A stretch of 64,000 nt of DNA from Actinomycetes bacterium. Lineage in GTDB: Bacteria; Actinomycetota; Acidimicrobiia; Acidimicrobiales; RAAP-2. The stretch covers positions 1-64,000 of the forward strand of contig JAJYYG010000045.1 of NCBI GenBank assembly GCA_021801235.1, read 5' to 3'. The notes under the pieces were generated by a model. That model had not been told where the DNA came from. It saw only the letters and a program-made list of their open reading frames with translations, and did no database searches. Below are positions 25,318 to 33,338 of the stretch, piece after piece. Each line of letters opens with the position of its first letter. Positions within the stretch are counted from its first letter, which is position 1. A program made the translations under genes and the position numbers.

Positions 25318-25394
25318 TGGTGGGGCTAGCAAGAATCGAACTTGCGACCTCAGCATTATCAGTGCTGCGCTCTAACCGACTGAGCTATAGCCCC
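25318..25394 (-). tRNA. tRNA-Ile (GAT anticodon)
   Basis: Leftward reading gives GGGGCTATAGCTCAGTCGG, a normal D arm, the anticodon loop CTGATAA (GAT at 25358-25360), a GGTCGC variable stem and the TTCGATTC T-loop. The acceptor stem GGGGCTA/TAGCCCC is perfect, followed by discriminator A and an encoded CCA (25318-25320). Confidence 0.95.
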
Positions 25395-25641
25395 AACTGT
25401 GAAACGTGCCTGTTCCGCTCCCCCCGGACCACTCCGGTCAGACTCTTCCGAGACGACCGCCCCTGCCACCGCCCGTCCACATGGCGCGTGGAGCAGGGGC
25501 GGCGGTGAGACGGCCGAAGGACAGAGGAACACGGCGTCAGAGAGTGTACGTCGGTCACAACCCCGTCACCGACAGACCGGACCGGGAAGGCCACACCCTC
25601 GGAGGGCGCGGTCCCGTCCCGCCACCGATCCGGGACCACCC

Positions 25642-26811
25642 TCACTCCCTGCTCAGGATCAAGCCGCTGGTCGGCACGCCGGTCCCCGCCGTCACGAGCA
25701 CGTGCGCGACATCCGCGACCTGGTTGACCGAGGAGCCCCGGACCTGCCGGACCGCCTCGGTGATCCCGTTCATCCCGTGGATGTAGGCCTCCCCCAGGAG
25801 CCCCCCGTTGGTGTTGATCGGCAGGCGACCCCCGAGGGACAGGTTCTCGACCGTCGCGAAGTGCCGCGCCTCGCCCCGGCCGCAGAACCCGAGCTCCTCG
25901 AGCTGCATGAGCACGAACGGCGTGAAGTGGTCGTAGAGGAAGGCGGTCGAGATGTCCGCCGGCGCCAGCCCCGACATCTTCCACAACCGGTCCCCCACCA
26001 CGCCCATCTCCGGCAGTCCGAGCAGGTCGTCCCGGTAGTAGCTCGTCATCATCCCGCTGTCGAAGGTGGCACCCTGGGCGGCCGCGGTCACCACGGCCGG
26101 CTTCTGGCGGAGGTCCCGGGCCCGCTCGACCGAGGTGACGACCAGGGCCACCCCGCCGTCGGACTCCTGGCAGCAGTCGAGCAGCCGCAGCACCGGCTCC
26201 ACCACCCACCGCGACGCCTGGTGGTCCCCGATGGTGATCGGCCGTTCGTAGAACCAGGCGTCGGGGTTCGTCGCCGCGTGCTTGCGGTCGACCACGGCGA
26301 TCGCCCCGAAGTCCTCGTTGGTGACGCCGTAGACGTCCATGTAGCGGCGGGCGTGGAGAGCCACCCAGGAGGCCGGCGTCAGCAGCCCCCACGGCGCGTA
26401 CCACGACAGGAAGGGAGGCATCCCGCCGGTCATCGAGCCGGCGAAGTTGCCGAAGCGCGATCCGGACCGCTCGTTGAAGGCCCGGTAGCAGACGACCACT
26501 CCGGCCACCCCGGTGGCTACCGCCATCGCCGCCTGGAGCACGACTGCCGCCGCCGCCCCACCCCCGTAGGGGACGCGGGAGAACAACGAAAGCTCGTCGA
26601 TGCCCAGGTTGCGCCCGACCTCCATCTCCTCGCTCGAGTCGAGCGTGAAGGTGACGAGCCCGTCCACCTCGGCCGGCGCCAGTCCCGCGTCGTCCAGCGC
26701 GGCCCGCACCGCCTCGCAGGCGAGCTGGAGCTCGCTGCGTCCGGATGCCTTCGAGAACTCGGTCTGGCCGACGCCTGCGATGGCGGCCCGGCCACCCAGC
26801 GTCCCGCTCAC
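25642..26811 (-). CDS. Thiolase-fold lipid-transfer protein, Ltp2/SCP-x-like retro-aldolase
   Basis: A 389-residue thiolase-like protein lacking the catalytic cysteines of true thiolases. In actinobacterial steroid degradation, Ltp2 with the DUF35 part of ChsH2 cleaves a beta-hydroxy-acyl-CoA side chain by retro-aldol reaction. Two tyrosines, Y293 in FLYDHF and Y343 in EAYIHG, are spaced as I recall for the pair needed for catalysis in Ltp2. The GTG start overlaps the stop of the MaoC gene (GTGA). It is the last gene of a five-gene leftward operon: monooxygenase, MaoC, DUF35, MaoC, aldolase. The order of the last four matches chsH2-chsH1-ltp2 of mycobacteria. The substrate may be a sterol or another branched side chain. 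Confidence 0.75.
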   Translation of the reverse strand: MSGTLGGRAAIAGVGQTEFSKASGRSELQLACEAVRAALDDAGLAPAEVDGLVTFTLDSSEEMEVGRNLGIDELSLFSRVPYGGGAAAAVVLQAAMAVATGVAGVVVCYRAFNERSGSRFGNFAGSMTGGMPPFLSWYAPWGLLTPASWVALHARRYMDVYGVTNEDFGAIAVVDRKHAATNPDAWFYERPITIGDHQASRWVVEPVLRLLDCCQESDGGVALVVTSVERARDLRQKPAVVTAAAQGATFDSGMMTSYYRDDLLGLPEMGVVGDRLWKMSGLAPADISTAFLYDHFTPFVLMQLEELGFCGRGEARHFATVENLSLGGRLPINTNGGLLGEAYIHGMNGITEAVRQVRGSSVNQVADVAHVLVTAGTGVPTSGLILSRE

Positions 26812-27257
26812 GACCGGTCGCCGGCCCGCGGGAGGCGGACGTCGGCGGTCCCGGTCACGTGGTCACCGAGGTCACAGACCGCCCGGAAGGTCACCTCGAC
26901 GACCCCCTCGTCCCCTTCCTCCCGCAGGCCGCTGACCTCACCGGCGTAGGTGAGCGTGTGGCCCGGGAACGTGGGCACGCCGAGCCTGATGGCGAGCCGG
27001 GTCACCATGGCGTCGGGCCCCGCCCAGTCGGTCAGGAACCGGCTGCAGTAGCCGGTGTCCGAGAGGATGTTCATGAAGATGTCGGGCGCGCCCTGGGCGT
27101 TGGCGAACGCCCGGTCGTGATGGGCGGGCATGAAGTCGCGGCTCGCGATCGCCCCGGCCACGATGCGCGTCGCCGTCACGTCGAGGACGAGCGGGGGCAG
27201 CGCGTCCCCCACCGCGAGCGAGTCGAATGCCAGCGTCTCGGGGGCGCCGGCACTCAC
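26808..27257 (-). CDS. MaoC-like hotdog protein (ChsH1-like)
   Basis: A 149-residue single-hotdog hydratase. The typical catalytic motif is SRDFMPAHHDRAFANAQG, with D and H in the usual order, followed by DIFMNILSDTGYCSRFL. In the ChsH1-ChsH2 complex, ChsH1 provides one hotdog of an enoyl-CoA hydratase. Here it overlaps both neighbours by four bases (GTGA at each junction), so stoichiometric translation is likely. Its position just before the aldolase equals that of chsH1 before ltp2. Confidence 0.72.
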   Translation of the reverse strand: MSAGAPETLAFDSLAVGDALPPLVLDVTATRIVAGAIASRDFMPAHHDRAFANAQGAPDIFMNILSDTGYCSRFLTDWAGPDAMVTRLAIRLGVPTFPGHTLTYAGEVSGLREEGDEGVVEVTFRAVCDLGDHVTGTADVRLPRAGDRS

Positions 27258-27658
27258 CGGTCCACCTCCGGGGTGAACTGGGGCAGGACCACCCCGTTGT
27301 CGAACGTCTCGAACGTCACGTGCACCGCCATGCCCATCCGCACCTCCCCGGGGCCAACCCCGACGATGTTGGTCACCATCCTGGTCCCCTCCTCCAGCTC
27401 CACGACCGCCACGACGTAGGGGTACTCCATAAAGGGCAGCTCGGGGTGGGCGGGCATCACGAAGCTGAACACGGTGCCCCGGCCCGACGCCTCCACCGCC
27501 TTCCATTCGAGTGACCGGCACCACGGGCACATCGGCCGCGGGGGATGGCGGAACCGGCCACAGGCGGCACAGCGTTGGAGGAGGAGCCACCCCTCCGCCA
27601 CCCCTTCCCAGAAGAAGGCGGTGTCCGGGGTGACCGTGGGAGCCAGTCGGGTGCTCAC
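27254..27658 (-). CDS. DUF35 OB-fold protein with zinc ribbon (ChsH2 C-terminal-like)
   Basis: A 134-residue stand-alone DUF35 protein. The N-terminal part has the zinc ribbon CAACGRFRHPPRPMCPWC, with four cysteines, followed by an OB-fold (GTVFSFVMP, YVVAVVELEEGTRMVTNIVG). DUF35 domains serve as acyl-CoA binding partners for thiolase-like aldolases. In mycobacteria this unit is fused to a MaoC domain in ChsH2; here it is a separate gene, overlapping the MaoC gene upstream and the ChsH1-like gene downstream by four bases each. Confidence 0.78.
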   Translation of the reverse strand: MSTRLAPTVTPDTAFFWEGVAEGWLLLQRCAACGRFRHPPRPMCPWCRSLEWKAVEASGRGTVFSFVMPAHPELPFMEYPYVVAVVELEEGTRMVTNIVGVGPGEVRMGMAVHVTFETFDNGVVLPQFTPEVDR

Positions 27659-28209
27659 GAACCGGTCCGCGGGTCGAATTTCAGGATCCGGAACCGTTGC
27701 CGGCCGACGACCTCGCCGCCCGCGTCGCGATAGACGGTCAACCACGTCACGAAGCGCCCGCGCCCCATCCTCGTGACCTTCTCCTCCGAGACCGACTCGA
27801 ACGTCGTGGACGCCGAGACCAGGTCGCCGGGCCGAAGGTAGCGGACGATCTCGAACTCCGAGTTGGTGGCGAGGGTGGCCGTGTAACCCGCCTGGTCGAA
27901 CACGGCGAGCGGGGACCGTCCCTGGGCGGGCCGGGGTGCCCCGCCCCGCTCGGCGATCCCGGTGATCACCGGCGTCGCCATGGTCCACGTCTGGAGCATG
28001 AGCGGCGGGGCCACGATGCCGCCGAACCGGGAGGCGGCGGCCGCACCGCCGTCGGTGTAGACGGGGTTCGCGTCCTCGAAGGCCGCCGCCCAGTGCCGGA
28101 TCATCGGCTCGTTCACCGGATCGGGTGCCACCGCCTCCTCGTGGGAGCTGACGTTCGTCCCGACCAGCGCGGCGAACCTCGCCTCGAGGTCGTCTTCGGT
28201 GGTGGACAC
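27655..28209 (-). CDS. MaoC-like hotdog protein (ChsH2 N-terminal-like)
   Basis: A 184-residue hotdog protein. The start is a GTG at 28209, followed by ARFAALVGTNVSSHEEAV, DPVNEPMIRHWAAAFEDANP and VYTDGGAA, typical for the N-terminal hotdog of ChsH2 and FAS1-N-like hydratases. It would pair with the ChsH1-like protein to form a hydratase for an unsaturated acyl-CoA. Together with the following DUF35 gene it looks like a split ChsH2. It begins six bases after the monooxygenase stop. Confidence 0.72.
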   Translation of the reverse strand: MSTTEDDLEARFAALVGTNVSSHEEAVAPDPVNEPMIRHWAAAFEDANPVYTDGGAAAASRFGGIVAPPLMLQTWTMATPVITGIAERGGAPRPAQGRSPLAVFDQAGYTATLATNSEFEIVRYLRPGDLVSASTTFESVSEEKVTRMGRGRFVTWLTVYRDAGGEVVGRQRFRILKFDPRTGS

Positions 28210-28214
28210 CGCTG

Positions 28215-29717
28215 CTACTCCCCGCCGGCGGTACCGGCCGCCACCGCCGCACCCGGGCACGCCGCGGACTCGAAGTCGCGCGGGTCGATGACCGCGGTGC
28301 GACGCGCGAACTCGCTCATCGACATCGGCCACTGGGTCACGATGCGACCGGTCCGGGACCGGTAATAGCCGGTGCAGTCGGCCTGCCAGACGGCGATCGA
28401 GGCGATGGCCCGCTGGACCTCGTCGTTGTAGGCGTCGCACACCTCCGGGCGGGGGTCCACCCAGGCGATGCCCTCCCGCTCCATCCGCTCCAGGTGGGCG
28501 AGGATGTGGGCGACCTGGGCCTCGATCATGGTAAGGATGCTGCCGTTGTTGGTGTTCGGTCCGTAGAGCATGAACAGGTTGGGGAAGCCGGGGGTGGTGA
28601 TCCCGAGGTAGGCCTGCGCCCCGTCGGCCCACACGTCGCGGATGCGCCGGCCGCCGCGCCCCACCACGTCGATCACCGAGACGAAGCGGGTGGTGGTGAA
28701 CCCGGTCGCCAGGACGATCGTGTCGACCCGCCGCTCGATGCCGTCGACGGTGAGGACTCCCGTCGGGGTGATCCGTTCGATCGTCTCGGTGACCAGCTCC
28801 AGGTTGGGCCGGTTGAACGCCGCGAAGTAGGAGTTCGAGAAGAGCGGCCGCTTGCAGCCGAAGGGGTGCGTGGGGCGGAGGCGGGCCCGGACGTCGGGAT
28901 CCTCGACCACGTCGATGGCGGCCAGCCCGATTGCCTCCCGCTCCGCCAGCGCGCCCGGATCCGAGAAGGTCATGCCCGCGTCCATGTGCCGGTAGATCTC
29001 GTCCCGGATCGCCTGGATGATCTCAGGATGCTGGCGGAAACGCTCGAGCTCCTCTTGCGAGTAGGGCGTGTCCACCTTGGGCAGGACCCAGTTGGCCGTG
29101 CGCTGGAAGAGATGGACCTGGCCCGCGGCCGCTGTGATCTCGGGCACCAGCTGTACGGCGCTCGCCGCCGACCCGATCACCGCGATCCGCTCGCCGGTGA
29201 TGTCGTGGCCGGCATCCCAGCGCGACGAGTGGACCGTCGCCCCCTCGAACGTCCCGATGCCCTCGATGTCGGGCGGGACCGGCTCCCTGAACATCCCCAC
29301 CGCGCTCACGAGCACGTCGGCGACGACCGCTCCGCCGGTGGAGTCGATCCGCCAGGTGGCGGTCTCCTCGTCCCAGGTGGCCCCGGTCACCTCGGTGCCG
29401 AATCGGCAGTAGGGGAGGATGCCGTACCGGTCGGCGATCGCCTCGAAGTAGGCGAGGATCTCCGGCTGGGGTGGATACGGCCGGCTCCAGTCCACCTTGG
29501 GCGCCCAGCTGAACGAGTAGAGCGCGGCCTGCACGTCGCATGCGCAGCCCGGGTAGGTGTTGATGCGCCAGGTGCCCCCGGGCCCGTCGCACCGCTCGAG
29601 GACGACGAAGTCGTCGATCCCCGCGTCGAGCAGCTCCTTGGCCACGCAGAGCCCCCCGGGGCCCGCCCCGATCACGGCGACCCGCACGCGCCGTCCCTGT
29701 CCGTGATCCTGGCTCAC
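28215..29717 (-). CDS. Baeyer-Villiger monooxygenase, cyclohexanone-type
   Basis: A 500-residue FAD/NADPH flavoprotein. The FAD motif IGAGPGGLCVAKEL is near the N-terminus, the Baeyer-Villiger fingerprint FEGATVHSSRWD at about residues 157-168, and the second Rossmann motif IGSAASAVQLVPE follows. FTTTRFVSV and GPNTNNGSILTMIE are as in cyclohexanone-type enzymes. It is the first gene of the leftward operon and would convert a ketone to an ester or lactone. The GTG at 29717 is preferred over an upstream TTG because GGAGG lies eight bases ahead. The promoter contains the shared TCAA-N6-TTGA element and faces the double-MarR gene. Confidence 0.85.
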   Translation of the reverse strand: MSQDHGQGRRVRVAVIGAGPGGLCVAKELLDAGIDDFVVLERCDGPGGTWRINTYPGCACDVQAALYSFSWAPKVDWSRPYPPQPEILAYFEAIADRYGILPYCRFGTEVTGATWDEETATWRIDSTGGAVVADVLVSAVGMFREPVPPDIEGIGTFEGATVHSSRWDAGHDITGERIAVIGSAASAVQLVPEITAAAGQVHLFQRTANWVLPKVDTPYSQEELERFRQHPEIIQAIRDEIYRHMDAGMTFSDPGALAEREAIGLAAIDVVEDPDVRARLRPTHPFGCKRPLFSNSYFAAFNRPNLELVTETIERITPTGVLTVDGIERRVDTIVLATGFTTTRFVSVIDVVGRGGRRIRDVWADGAQAYLGITTPGFPNLFMLYGPNTNNGSILTMIEAQVAHILAHLERMEREGIAWVDPRPEVCDAYNDEVQRAIASIAVWQADCTGYYRSRTGRIVTQWPMSMSEFARRTAVIDPRDFESAACPGAAVAAGTAGGE

Positions 29718-29804
29718 CGTCACCTCCAACCGCTCGGGGGACCGTCATCGCACGACGCGCCCACCGGCGTACCCCGGCTCGACGCGGGCTCGTTTCCGGT
29801 CCTA

Positions 29805-29868
29805 CTACTACAGCGGTCTTGCTCATCATGTCAAGCAGGGTTGAGTAACGTGCCTCCCGCGGTACACT
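29805..29868. promoter_or_regulatory. Bidirectional promoter with TCAA-N6-TTGA operator (copy 1)
   Basis: tcaagcagggttga at 29831-29844 lies between two back-to-back promoters. Leftward: TTGACA (complement of 29829-29834), 18 bases, TAGTAG (complement of 29805-29810). Rightward: TTGAGT at 29841-29846, 16 bases, TACACT at 29863-29868, six bases before the MarR ATG. Nearly the same arrangement recurs at 33164-33228. Confidence 0.65.
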
Positions 29869-29874
29869 GCAGGG

Positions 29875-30975
29875 ATGCCAGCGCGCGGCCCGAACGTGTC
29901 AGCGCCCGCACCTGGTGGCCGGGCTGCACCGGCAACCGTCGTCCTGCTCGCAGCCCTCGCCCGCGACGTGCAGTTGCGACTCGGCGAGCACCTCGCCGAG
30001 TCGGGCGACCACGGGCTCCGCCGCAGCTTCGCCCCCCTCCTCCAGCTGATCGCCGACGGTGAGCTGGCGAGCGGTCGCATCGCCACCGAGCTCGGGGTCA
30101 GCCCCCAGGCGGCCAGCCGGGCAACGGTCACCCTCGAGGCGCTCGGCTACGTCGCCCGGCGGCCCAACCCGGACGACCGGCGCTCCCGCCTCGTCGGCCT
30201 CACCGACCGAGGGAGGCGCCTTCTCGAGGGGGCCGCCCGGACGCTCGCCGAGTGCGAGGCGTCCTACGCCGGCCTGGTGGGCGAGGACGCCGTCTCCCAC
30301 CTGCGGGCCGATCTCGAGGACCTGCGGGAGGGGTTCGAGCTGCAGGCGGAGCCCGGGACAGGGCTCCACCGGACGGGCACCCGCTCGATCGGGGTGGTCA
30401 TCCTCCTCAGCCTCGACGCCAAGGCGCAGGTCCTGCGGACCGTCACCGGGTGCGGCCACGAAGCCCTGCGCTCCTCGCTCGACGAGCTGCTCGTCACCAT
30501 CGGGTCCGGGTCGGCGCGCGTCAGCGACCTGGCCCGCAACCAGCAGGTGAGCCGTCAGGCGGTGAGCATGGCCGTCCAGGAGCTCGAATCCCTCGGCTAC
30601 GTCCGTCGCCGACCCGACGAGACCGACGGCCGCGGCATCGTCCTCAGCCTGACCGAACGGGGTGCCGCTCTCGCCGCCGCCATCGCCGCGGCCGAGCGCC
30701 GACTCGAGGACCGCTACCGCGACATCCTGGGCGTCCCTCGCCACGAGCGTCTCCGGGAGGTGCTCGGAGACCTGGTCGCGGCACTCGGCGTCCCTGCAGG
30801 CAGTCCGGGCCCACTGCCCGGCGGGCGAACCGGGTGGACGGCGACGGACGCGCGGGCACCGCTCGAGGACCTGGCCCGGCACCTGCGCGACGAGCTCGGT
30901 GAGCGGAACGCGGCGAGGCTCGCCCTGCTGCTCGCCGGCGGGACGACCCGCGACGGTGCCGGCCGGCGCCGTTGA
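29875..30975 (+). CDS. Double MarR-domain transcriptional regulator
   Basis: A 366-residue protein with two complete MarR winged-helix domains in one chain. The first recognition region is GRIATELGVSPQAASRATVT with wing RRPNPDDRRSRLVGLTDRG (about residues 65-105); the second is SDLARNQQVSRQAVSMAVQE with wing RRRPDETDGRGIVLSLTERG (about residues 216-258). MarR proteins normally dimerise, so the fusion could act as a pseudo-dimer. It is divergent from the monooxygenase operon and its -35 box is part of the shared operator, so it probably controls itself, that operon and the dehydrogenase genes. The ATG follows a -10 box by six bases, indicating a leaderless mRNA. Confidence 0.82.
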   Translation: MPARGPNVSAPAPGGRAAPATVVLLAALARDVQLRLGEHLAESGDHGLRRSFAPLLQLIADGELASGRIATELGVSPQAASRATVTLEALGYVARRPNPDDRRSRLVGLTDRGRRLLEGAARTLAECEASYAGLVGEDAVSHLRADLEDLREGFELQAEPGTGLHRTGTRSIGVVILLSLDAKAQVLRTVTGCGHEALRSSLDELLVTIGSGSARVSDLARNQQVSRQAVSMAVQELESLGYVRRRPDETDGRGIVLSLTERGAALAAAIAAAERRLEDRYRDILGVPRHERLREVLGDLVAALGVPAGSPGPLPGGRTGWTATDARAPLEDLARHLRDELGERNAARLALLLAGGTTRDGAGRRR

Positions 30976-31007
30976 CACCCCCCGGAGGGGCCACCGATCG
31001 GCACCTG

Positions 31008-31937
31008 TCAGCGGGGGACCATCGAGCGCAACGCGGCCACCGCCTCGTCCACACCCTCCCCGGCCTGTCCGACCAACCCGCCCAGCGAGACGAACCCGTG
31101 GATCATGCCGGCATGGCGTGACACCCGCGCCTCGACCCCGGCCTCCACCAGCTTCGCCGCGTAGGCCTCCCCCTCGTCACGCAGCGGGTCGTACTCCGCG
31201 GTGACGACCAGCGCGGGCGGCAGTCCACCCAGGTCCCGCGCGAGCAACGGAGAGGCGTCGGGGTCGGCAGGGTCGGATCCACCGAGGTAGTGCTCCTTGA
31301 ACCACGCCATCATGTCGATGGTGAGCAGGTAGCCCTCTGCGTTCTCGTCATGGGAGGGGTGGGGGCCGGCGAAGTCCGTCACCGGATAGAAGAGCAGCTG
31401 GAACGCGATCGGGGGACCTCCAGCATCGCGGAGCCGGCGGGCGGTGACGGCGGCCAGGTTCCCCCCGGCGCTGTCCCCGCCCACGGCGATGCGGGCCGGG
31501 TCGCCGCCGAGCTCGGCGCCATGCTCCCGGACCCAGGTGGTTGCCGCTTCGGCGTCCTGAACGGCGGCGGGGAACGGATGCTCGGGCGCGAGCCGGTAGT
31601 CGACGCTCACCACGACGGCGGGCACTGCGGTGGCGAGCTGCTGGCAGAGTCCGTCGTGGGTCGCGATGCCCCCGATCACGAACCCGCCACCGTGGAAGTA
31701 GACGAGCGTCGGGATCGGTCCCCCGGCCGCGGGCCGGTAGATCCGTACGGGGATCGCGCCGCCGGGGCCGTCGATCATCCGGTCTTCGGTGTCCGCCGGC
31801 TGGGCCGGTCGCCCGTCGAGCGCGGCCATCGCCGCATAGCTCTCCCGGGCCGCCTGAGGTGTCTGTGCGGTCATCGGAGGGCCGTCGGCGGCAGCGATCT
31901 GCTCGAGGAGCTGGGCGATCTGGGGGTCGAGGGGCAT
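31008..31937 (-). CDS. Hormone-sensitive-lipase-type alpha/beta hydrolase (esterase)
   Basis: A 309-residue carboxylesterase. The oxyanion-hole motif HGGGFVIG and the nucleophile elbow GGDSAGGN are intact; the acid is in LRDEGEAY and the catalytic His in GMIHGF. HSL-type enzymes hydrolyse short- to medium-chain esters. The ATG at 31937 has GGAAGGA upstream. It is 80 bases downstream of the alcohol dehydrogenase gene in the same direction, so the two may be cotranscribed. In context it could hydrolyse the ester made by the Baeyer-Villiger enzyme, giving alcohol and acid. Confidence 0.88.
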   Translation of the reverse strand: MPLDPQIAQLLEQIAAADGPPMTAQTPQAARESYAAMAALDGRPAQPADTEDRMIDGPGGAIPVRIYRPAAGGPIPTLVYFHGGGFVIGGIATHDGLCQQLATAVPAVVVSVDYRLAPEHPFPAAVQDAEAATTWVREHGAELGGDPARIAVGGDSAGGNLAAVTARRLRDAGGPPIAFQLLFYPVTDFAGPHPSHDENAEGYLLTIDMMAWFKEHYLGGSDPADPDASPLLARDLGGLPPALVVTAEYDPLRDEGEAYAAKLVEAGVEARVSRHAGMIHGFVSLGGLVGQAGEGVDEAVAALRSMVPR

Positions 31938-32017
31938 GTGGGTTCCTTCCGTCGTGGGTGGTGTCACTCTGATGGCTCCCGATCTTGACTGGTCCTGCGG
32001 GGTCGGGTAGGTCCGCC

Positions 32018-33130
32018 TCAGTCGAAGCTCAGGACGCCCCGGATGTTGCGGCCTTCGAGCATGTCCGCATACCCCTGGTTGACCGCCTCGAGTGGGTAGG
32101 TCCGGGTCACCATCGAGTCGAGGTCGAGCTGGCCCTGGTCGTAGAGGCGCAGCAGGTGGGGGATGTCCTCGCGGAAGTTCGCGGAGCCGAAGATCGTGCC
32201 CACCAGCTGCTTGCCGGAGAGGGCCAAGGAGGCCATCGAGATGGTGACCGCCGTCTCGGCGGCAGGGTGGATGTTCGTCACCACCACACGGCCGCGTTTG
32301 GCCGTGAGCTCGAGGATCTGCCCCACAAGACGGCCGTCGCCCACCCCCATGGTGCAGATGACCTTGTCGGCGCCCTTGCCCCAGGTGACGTCCAGGATCT
32401 GCGGGAGGGCCTCCGCGATCGACGCCGCCGTGTGGGTGGCCCCGAAGGTCCTGGCCATGTCGCGCTTGAAGTCCACCGGGTCCACCGCGAAGATCCGCTC
32501 GGCGCCGGCCAGCCGGGCCCCCTGCACTGCGGCCGACCCGAGGCCGCCGACACCCACGACCGCGACGTCGTCACCCGGTCGGACTGCGGCGGCGTAGACG
32601 GCCGACCCCCACCCGGTGGTCACCCCGCAGCCGACGAGGCAGGCCTTCTCCAACGGATAGTGGTCGAGGATCCTGACGCAGGAGGCCTGGTTCACGACCG
32701 TGTGGTGGGCGAAGGTCCCGAGGCAGGTCATGGTCGAAAGATCCCGCCCGTCCAAGGCGTGATGGCGGGAAGTGCCGTCGGTCCGGAGCCCGGTGAGGAG
32801 CTGTGCCCCGACGTCGCAGAGGCTGGAACGGCCCCGCGCGCACGACGGGCAGGCGCCGCAGGCGGCCACGAACCCGAAGACCACGTGGTCACCCGGGGAG
32901 AGGTCCGGCACGCCCTCTCCGACCTGCTCGACGACGCCGGCGCCCTCGTGGCCACCGATCACGGGCAGCAGGGCCCCCAGATCGCCGTTGCGCACGTGCT
33001 CGTCGCTGTGGCACATGCCCGAGGCGGCCAGGCGGACGAGCACCTCACCCCGCCCCGGGGGATCGAGCTCGACCTCCTCGATGCTCCACGGTTCGCCCGT
33101 CCGCCAGGCCACGGCCGCCTGCGTCTTCAT
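32018..33130 (-). CDS. Zinc-dependent alcohol dehydrogenase, NDMA-dependent type
   Basis: A 370-residue medium-chain dehydrogenase. Catalytic-zinc ligands are in GMCHSDEH and GGHEGAGVV, with another Cys in LVGCGVTTGWGS; the structural-zinc loop is CGACPSCARGRSSLC. The NAD-binding motif is VVGVGGLGSAAVQG. The overall pattern is that of actinobacterial NDMA-dependent alcohol dehydrogenases, which often keep the cofactor tightly bound and are linked to mycofactocin; no mycofactocin gene is seen here. The ATG at 33130 has GGAGG nearby. Its promoter shares the operator with the divergent aldehyde dehydrogenase gene. Confidence 0.87.
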   Translation of the reverse strand: MKTQAAVAWRTGEPWSIEEVELDPPGRGEVLVRLAASGMCHSDEHVRNGDLGALLPVIGGHEGAGVVEQVGEGVPDLSPGDHVVFGFVAACGACPSCARGRSSLCDVGAQLLTGLRTDGTSRHHALDGRDLSTMTCLGTFAHHTVVNQASCVRILDHYPLEKACLVGCGVTTGWGSAVYAAAVRPGDDVAVVGVGGLGSAAVQGARLAGAERIFAVDPVDFKRDMARTFGATHTAASIAEALPQILDVTWGKGADKVICTMGVGDGRLVGQILELTAKRGRVVVTNIHPAAETAVTISMASLALSGKQLVGTIFGSANFREDIPHLLRLYDQGQLDLDSMVTRTYPLEAVNQGYADMLEGRNIRGVLSFD

Positions 33131-33163
33131 CGGTCCTCCCACCTCGGTGCCGGGGTTCCCCGT

Positions 33164-33228
33164 TTCCTATTCCTCGGTTCACATCATTGTCAAGTGGGGT
33201 TGAGTATTGCGGTCCCGGGGCGTACGCT
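33164..33228. promoter_or_regulatory. Bidirectional promoter with TCAA-N6-TTGA operator (copy 2)
   Basis: tcaagtggggttga at 33190-33203 matches copy 1 at 12 of 14 bases, with further identity outside. Leftward: TTGACA (complement of 33188-33193), 18 bases, TAGGAA (complement of 33164-33169). Rightward: TTGAGT (33200-33205), 17 bases, TACGCT (33223-33228). It serves the alcohol dehydrogenase and aldehyde dehydrogenase genes. Confidence 0.65.
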
Positions 33229-33338
33229 CTCGGCACGGCGCCGACCGGTCGTGGTGGCGCCCCGCTCGACGCCGTGCGTCCCGGGGAGGTGCCCCGTCCC
33301 GGCGTCGGCGAACGCAGCTGGTTCGGGAGGGGGGACGC

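Noticed and set aside
25039-25356. Minus-strand frame overlapping the tRNA
   Set aside because: Begins within the tRNA gene and shows no family resemblance.
25260-25508. Plus-strand frame with 'GLARIELATSALSVLRSNRLSYSP'
   Set aside because: This is the familiar false translation of a tRNA complement; it runs through tRNA-Ile.
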